Of a stretch of DNA of 64,000 bases, positions 58,809 to 64,000 are shown piece after piece; within the stretch, counting starts at the first letter, position 1; each line of letters opens with the position of its first letter. The stretch is taken from assembly GCA_033030425.1 (NCBI GenBank), contig JAUFSD010000001.1, positions 2,108,001 to 2,172,000 on the forward strand, written 5' to 3'. The notes beneath the pieces are model-generated. The model was not told the DNA's origin, searched no databases, and was given only the letters and a program-made list of their open reading frames with translations. Position numbers and translations under genes: made by a program. This DNA comes from Verpa conica. Taxonomy: Eukaryota > Ascomycota > Pezizomycetes > Pezizales > Morchellaceae.

Positions 58809-61800
58809 TATGAGGATGGGACTCTTGAGGGTGGTTGAGGAGGTGTTTGAAGATGCAAGAGAAGAGCTGTAGTGATGGTCCGTGCTGATATAAAGTTTAT
58901 TCGGGGGAACGCCTCAATCGAGAAATGGACAACTATGTAGAAAGCCTTTCTTTTCCCCCCGCTGAATATAATACCAAAAACTATGAGTTATCCGCGAATA
59001 AATGGGGATCAACCAGAACTATATGTAAAGATATATCGATAATTTCTTCTTTTAGAAAGAATTCCTAAGGAGGACGGTACTGGCGACGGCGGTGGGAGCT
59101 TCTCCTGCAGTGCCTGCTGACCTCAAAGGAGCTTCGCTGCTGCGGTTCTTGATGGCAATCTATTTTGCGCCCAGTTTGTAGTTGGACACTGATCCAGTGC
59201 TAAGTATCCAAGGGAAATACAAAGGCACGAAGAACCGGAGAAACGCGCAAATCGAATCGAAACAGGGAGGTATTGGGGTATCAGCCAGAAAGACGGACGC
59301 TCACAACAACCAGCAAACAAGAAGCGTAAGCGATGCAGATATTTAAAGGACCAAAGAATTCCGCAAAATAATAAGGGGGGTGGCGGCGGAGAAACGTAAG
59401 AACGTAGGTGCCTAGACCGAATGGGTTCGTCCAGTCAGAGCCGGTCCGAATCGGAGTCGGGGTGGTTTGGGGGAGATAAAGAAGACCGGAACGAAACGAA
59501 AGGAAGACCTGACGGCGGGGGAGGCGGCGAACAGAGGGAGGGGTTGCAGAAGAGGAAGGAAAAGGGGGAACGGGATTAGGAGAAATAGGACGACGAGGTT
59601 TTCTATAAGCAGCACCACGAGCAACAGCCAACAGAATTTAGGACTGTTGGAGGGGGGGCTCACACAGACAGCGAACCCTGGTTACGGCTGGCTGGCTGAG
59701 TAGAAATATCTCTTTTTGGTGTTCTTTTTGCCAAATCTGCCCTCCTACTGGCCTTTACACATTCTGTTCTTAGACGGGGGACCTCGACGGCCCTTATTCA
59801 GTCTTCTACTTATGTCCAACCATTCGAATCGCTGACATCAGCCTTGCCGGGACCGACTGACCATAAGGTGGTGAATCCATATATTGATATGGATAAGTGA
59901 CACCTATTCTTCTATGACTTTCTTGTCTATCTAGGAAATCAATAACATCTCCATATACATACACACACACGCACCATCCTTTCAAGAGGTATACACACAC
60001 GATTATCGTGTCGCTGAGCCACTGGGGTTGTGTGCGTAGATGTTACATGCATACATAGTACACCAACGGCCACATTCAGCGCTTTACCGGGAGTACATGA
60101 GGCATCTGGGGAATTAGTACACGCATTGCCACAGCTGACTTCATCTCACGCACTCGGTCACATATAATGTGCATTGCAGGTACCTATTTAGCGCTTTTGG
60201 CTTTCGAAAGTATATGTATTTATGGAGATACCTTTCCTAAGGGAGTCGTTAATTATATGTATGAGGTCGGGCTACAAGCCCTAGGTCTCGGATATTAAAG
60301 GTAGTGCAGGGCTCGCTTGGCTGAATTCTCTAGAGAGAATAACACTTGTACCAGAAACACAGATTATTACGCGGCAAATGAAAATGGCCCCTTTCTTTCT
60401 TCGGCTGCTCAATTTAAATAATTACGACTCATGATGATCCGGAGCCCGGCCCTAATTGCGTGCCCCGAATCCCGATAGCGATCGAGCAATCATCCTTGTC
60501 ACGTGGCTCTAGGATCCCCAAGGGCTGATTGGTTGAGCCGCAGTACTTCGATATGGCTGTTAGGGACGGGTCCTCCAACAGGGCACTGAATAAGTAAGAA
60601 CCTACACGGAAACGGTCGGTTACGAAGGGACAACATGTTATGACAGACTTGCTATTTCTAGTGCCTCGTGCAACGCTTCTTTGCGCAATAGACTCTTTAT
60701 GAGCGTAATGTTTACGCTATAATTCATGAGAGTCCCTACATTTCTATGAGGGCTAAAAGCCTACTGAGCTTCGGTAGATTATGTGATAATTATAAGCGGC
60801 TACAAGCATTAAAAGTTTTAATCTCCCTGATTTTGGTGGTATATGTGTGTAACTTTGGTGATTTTGATTGGCAGTTCCCTCTAGGAATTTCTGGGAGAAT
60901 TAAGCTGTTGAACCTTCGAATCGTTTTACCTTAGATATAGGCATTAGCCGGATATACGCATAGTTTCTATCCTAGCTTTATGCGCTTAAGTAGCCTTCTG
61001 TAGTTCTAAAGTACTGGCTATGTATATACCTGGGAGAGGCCTTTACTGGTTGGGTTGAAGTCGCCTAACGGGAGATTAATTTCGGTGCACGAAAAAAGGG
61101 CCTGATAACCCTAACCCCTGTCACGGGTGATAAGTTAGTGATTCACACACCTCGTTTTGCTGATCAGTCTCACACTATGCTAAATTGGAGCTGGGAAATT
61201 TATCAAGGGTTTATGGTGGTTTATGATCGGCATGTGTTACTAGAAACCAAGGCCCGTTAAGAAACCACATTTTCATTTTTTTTCTAAAAAACCTTGGTAT
61301 GGGTACTAGAGATCAGTCTACTATTTACGGGACACAAGTCGGTTACCACTAAAATTGAGGATTTTCACCACATCTTTTGGTGTGTTTTGGCTCTTGTCTC
61401 GTTACTAAGCGGCCGTGATTTTATAGAGTCCCCATAATTGATGTTTATTTATCCAAAGAAACCATTCTCTCATATTAATCCTTAGGCACTGCACGTAGAA
61501 AACGAGCATTGAGTTGTTTGTAATTATTCAAAGTCGTTTTTTGGGGTGTTGCCTTCAGTTTGGAGGCTAGTATGCCTGCAGCAGGTTTACTTGGAACCAC
61601 TATGACTCCTCCTTCACACACACATGTTTTAATAACGGAGTACTCAATTGTCTACTTGGAGAAACGTTAAAGTTGTGATATAGTTCTGTGGGTTTTGTGA
61701 CACCCCAGTTGAGTAAGATTGAATTCCGGGGTTATGGGGATTATTATGTGGTGTTTGGGTGAGTTGGTAAAGCTGCCTACCAAGAGATAACAAAAAGGAC

Positions 61801-62265
61801 TAACTGGGACAAGGAGGGACAAAAAGGAGTCCCATTATATACCAGAAGGAAAAGTTGTTACTGAGGGTAATAGTAGTAGTAGGAATCGGCCTTGAGTTTG
61901 ATGCTGTTTGATGGCCTGGGGTTGTGCTGGGGTAAGAGTAGTATATGAGTAAAGGTGTAATACGGGGGTTCAATTACGGCCCCATAGCAATACATCTACC
62001 ATAGTTATCCCTTTATTATAATATGACTGAGATCACACATGTATTGGCGGGCGAGTGAGCCCGCATGAGTCAACCGTTGTAGGTCGAGGATGTTGGTTGC
62101 GATGACCATCTCGTGCCTGCCCCACCTTGACCCCGCAGAATCTCTCATGCTTTAATTTCTCTGTCCCCCACAACAAATTCACCTTTAGACACCCCCGATA
62201 ACCACGGAATAGCTTTCATCCCACTTCTATCACAATCCCAAAGAAGAGGTGGAATATCTGCAAAT
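58809..62265. other. Divergent spacer between VTS1 and VAS1
   Basis: About 3.5 kb. The VTS1-proximal kilobase is GC-rich and purine-biased (59440-59600) and may be promoter and leader. The middle (59900-61690) is AT-rich with a short CA run (59960-59998). An LTR-like start TGTGACACCCC occurs at 61696. No gene is convincing. Confidence 0.5.
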
Positions 62266-64000
62266 ATGGCGTTCAATTCAGCGTCTTCAAATCGTGGGTT
62301 GCTTTATTTATTTTCGTGGTATGACTCAAACTAATAGCCTTTTCTTTTCTCTATAGCAATCGGCTATAAAACAGGACCCGTTTCAGATAGCGTTCCTACT
62401 CTATCGGAGGAAACTAAGGCTTCTATCAAGGAAGCTACTGAGACCGATATCGCGGCCCCTCATAGGCAACCAGAGGGCGAGGGGTCAAAGAAAGTGAAGA
62501 CCGAGAAAGAATGTATGGGCCCTTAGACTTTGGAAGGGAGCTATCTTAAGTTACAGTGGACCAAAGTGCTGACTGTAGGAAAAGTGGAGAAGGAACGTAA
62601 AAAGGCTGAGAAGGAGGCTAAGTTTGCTGCGAAGAAGGCTGCCGCTGCCGCTGCCTCTACAACGGCGGGGCCTGTGAAGGAAAAGAAAGAGAAGAAACCA
62701 AAAGTCGAGCCCGCCACTCAGCCCGAGTACATTGAAGAAACACCAAAGGGAGAGAAGAAAAGTACGCTTTTCTGGGGCCTATTTTTTTAGAGTATCTTGG
62801 TGATGCTAATTATTTTCTACTACAGTTCTAAAATCGCTAGACGACCCGGTCTACAAGTCTTACAATCCTACTGTCGTAGAGTCTGCATGGTATGAATGGT
62901 GGGAGAAAGAAGGTTTCTTCGAGCCTGAGTTCACAGTAGATGGAGAGATTAAACCTGAGGGTGTTTTTGTTATTCCGGCACCACCACCGAATGTGACTGG
63001 TGCTTTGCACATTGGTCACGGTCTTACGATTGCCATTCAGGATACTCTTATTCGGTGGAATCGTATGTTGGGCAAGACCGTACTTTTCCTTCCTGGTTTC
63101 GATCATGCTGGAATCAGCACCCAGAGCGTTGTCGAGAATATGCTATGGAAAAGACAAAATAAGACTAGACACGACCTCGGACGTAAAGATTTCACAGCTC
63201 TAGTGTGGGAATGGAAAGAGGAGTGCGACTTCCATGAGATACTCAAGTTCTCAATTGTGTTCTTGCTAAGACTAGTGTTCGCAGGTATCACACAAAGATC
63301 AAGAACCAACTTAAAAAAATGGGTGCTTCGTACGACTGGAGTAAGGAGGCTTTCACTATGGACGAGAAACTTTCTAAGGCTGTCATCGAGGCTTTCGTAC
63401 GTCTCCATGAAGATGGAATCATCTACCGCGCGAACCGCCTTGTGAACTGGTGCTGCAAGCTCAACACCACACTTTCAAATCTAGAGGTGGATAATGTTGA
63501 GCTTAAGGGCCGTACTTTACTTTCCGTGCCTGGCTATGATGAGAAGGTCGAGTTCGGAGTGATTGTTTCCTTCGCATACCCTATTGAGGGCTCGGATGAA
63601 AGGATTGTGGTAGCAACCACTCGTCCAGAGACCATGCTGGGTGATAGTGCCATCGCAGTCCACCCGGACGACGAGAGATACAAACACCTTGTTGGAAAGG
63701 TGGCGAGACATCCCTTTATTGATCGCCTCCTCCCAATTATTGCAGATGACTATGTTGAGAAGGATTTCGGTACCGGTGCCGTCAAAATTACCCCTGCGCA
63801 TGATCCAAACGATTATGCCATTGGAGAGCGCCATCAGCTTGACTTTATCAACATCTTGAACGACGACGGTACTCTTAACGAGAATGTTGGAGATAAGTTC
63901 AAAGGGATGAAGCGATTTACTGCAAGGAAGATTGTTATCGAAGAACTACAGAAATTGGGACTCTATGTCGAGACTAAGGATAACGCAATGAGCGTACCGC
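62266..64000 (+). CDS. VAS1: Valyl-tRNA synthetase, 5' part (runs off the window)
   Basis: A class I aminoacyl-tRNA synthetase charging tRNA-Val; in fungi one gene usually serves cytosol and mitochondria. Start ATG 62266, with introns 62294-62356, 62513-62584, 62762-62825 and 63223-63284. A Lys/Glu/Ala-rich N-terminal extension ([19 protein letters not shown]) precedes the catalytic core [19 protein letters not shown]. The class I signature appears as [13 protein letters not shown], followed by [11 protein letters not shown]. The CP1 editing domain begins with the segment [11 protein letters not shown] and continues through [17 protein letters not shown] to the window edge. KMSKS lies outside. 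The second intron acceptor was chosen at GAAAAG (62584) because the nearer TGTAG would create a stop. The first donor (GTGGGT) is weak. Confidence 0.94.

Overview
The window is nuclear DNA of a filamentous ascomycete (Pezizomycotina). Coding genes carry short introns (about 48-107 bp, GT..AG, several with CTAAC/CTGAC branch-like sites). The proteins are fungal housekeeping and regulatory types: ERG3, Coy1/CASP, a DUF3336-patatin lipase, a C2HC plus Zn2Cys6 regulator and PDX1. The small genes are separated by long AT-rich spacers full of short inverted-repeat elements. This density and repeat style would fit a Pezizomycete (truffle/cup-fungus type), but that placement is inference. I rebuilt gene models by hand from splice signals, reading frame and family similarity; no search was run.

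Layout. 1-2.5 kb: spacer with a 1.08-kb inverted-repeat element. 2.65-5 kb: Mediator subunit 11 (+) converging on the C-5 sterol desaturase ERG3 (-). 5-9.2 kb: gene-poor AT-rich spacer. 9.3-13.7 kb: a zinc-finger transcription factor (-) divergent from a 14-TM-type MFS drug antiporter (+), with a CGG-N4-CCG palindrome between them. 14.9-17.7 kb: a dynamin-like GTPase followed by a nucleoporin (Nup98)-like segment that may be its last exon. 18.0-21.1 kb: a mitochondrial TMEM223-like membrane protein and the pyruvate dehydrogenase E3-binding protein PDX1. 21.1-28.4 kb: a repeat island with at least five MITE-like elements, one with hAT hallmarks (8-bp target duplication). 28.4-34.3 kb: protein phosphatase 1 (-) divergent from GABA aminotransferase (+). 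34.3-39.2 kb: spacer with a CA microsatellite. 39.3-49.3 kb: Golgi CASP/Coy1 (+), patatin/Tgl-type lipase (+) and high-affinity cAMP phosphodiesterase (-). 49.3-56.7 kb: spacer with purine tracts and a palindromic element. 56.8-58.8 kb: VTS1/Smaug RNA-binding protein (-). 62.3 kb to the end: the 5' half of valyl-tRNA synthetase (+), running off the window.

Most genes are unrelated housekeeping functions. The plausible functional pair is regulator plus exporter at 9.3-13.7 kb. The items most worth a second look are the dynamin/Nup98-like arrangement, the MITE archipelago with TA target duplications and a recurring TACAT insertion context, the strong over-representation of the palindrome TACATGTA in non-coding DNA, and a 14-nt micro-exon in the GABA aminotransferase gene.
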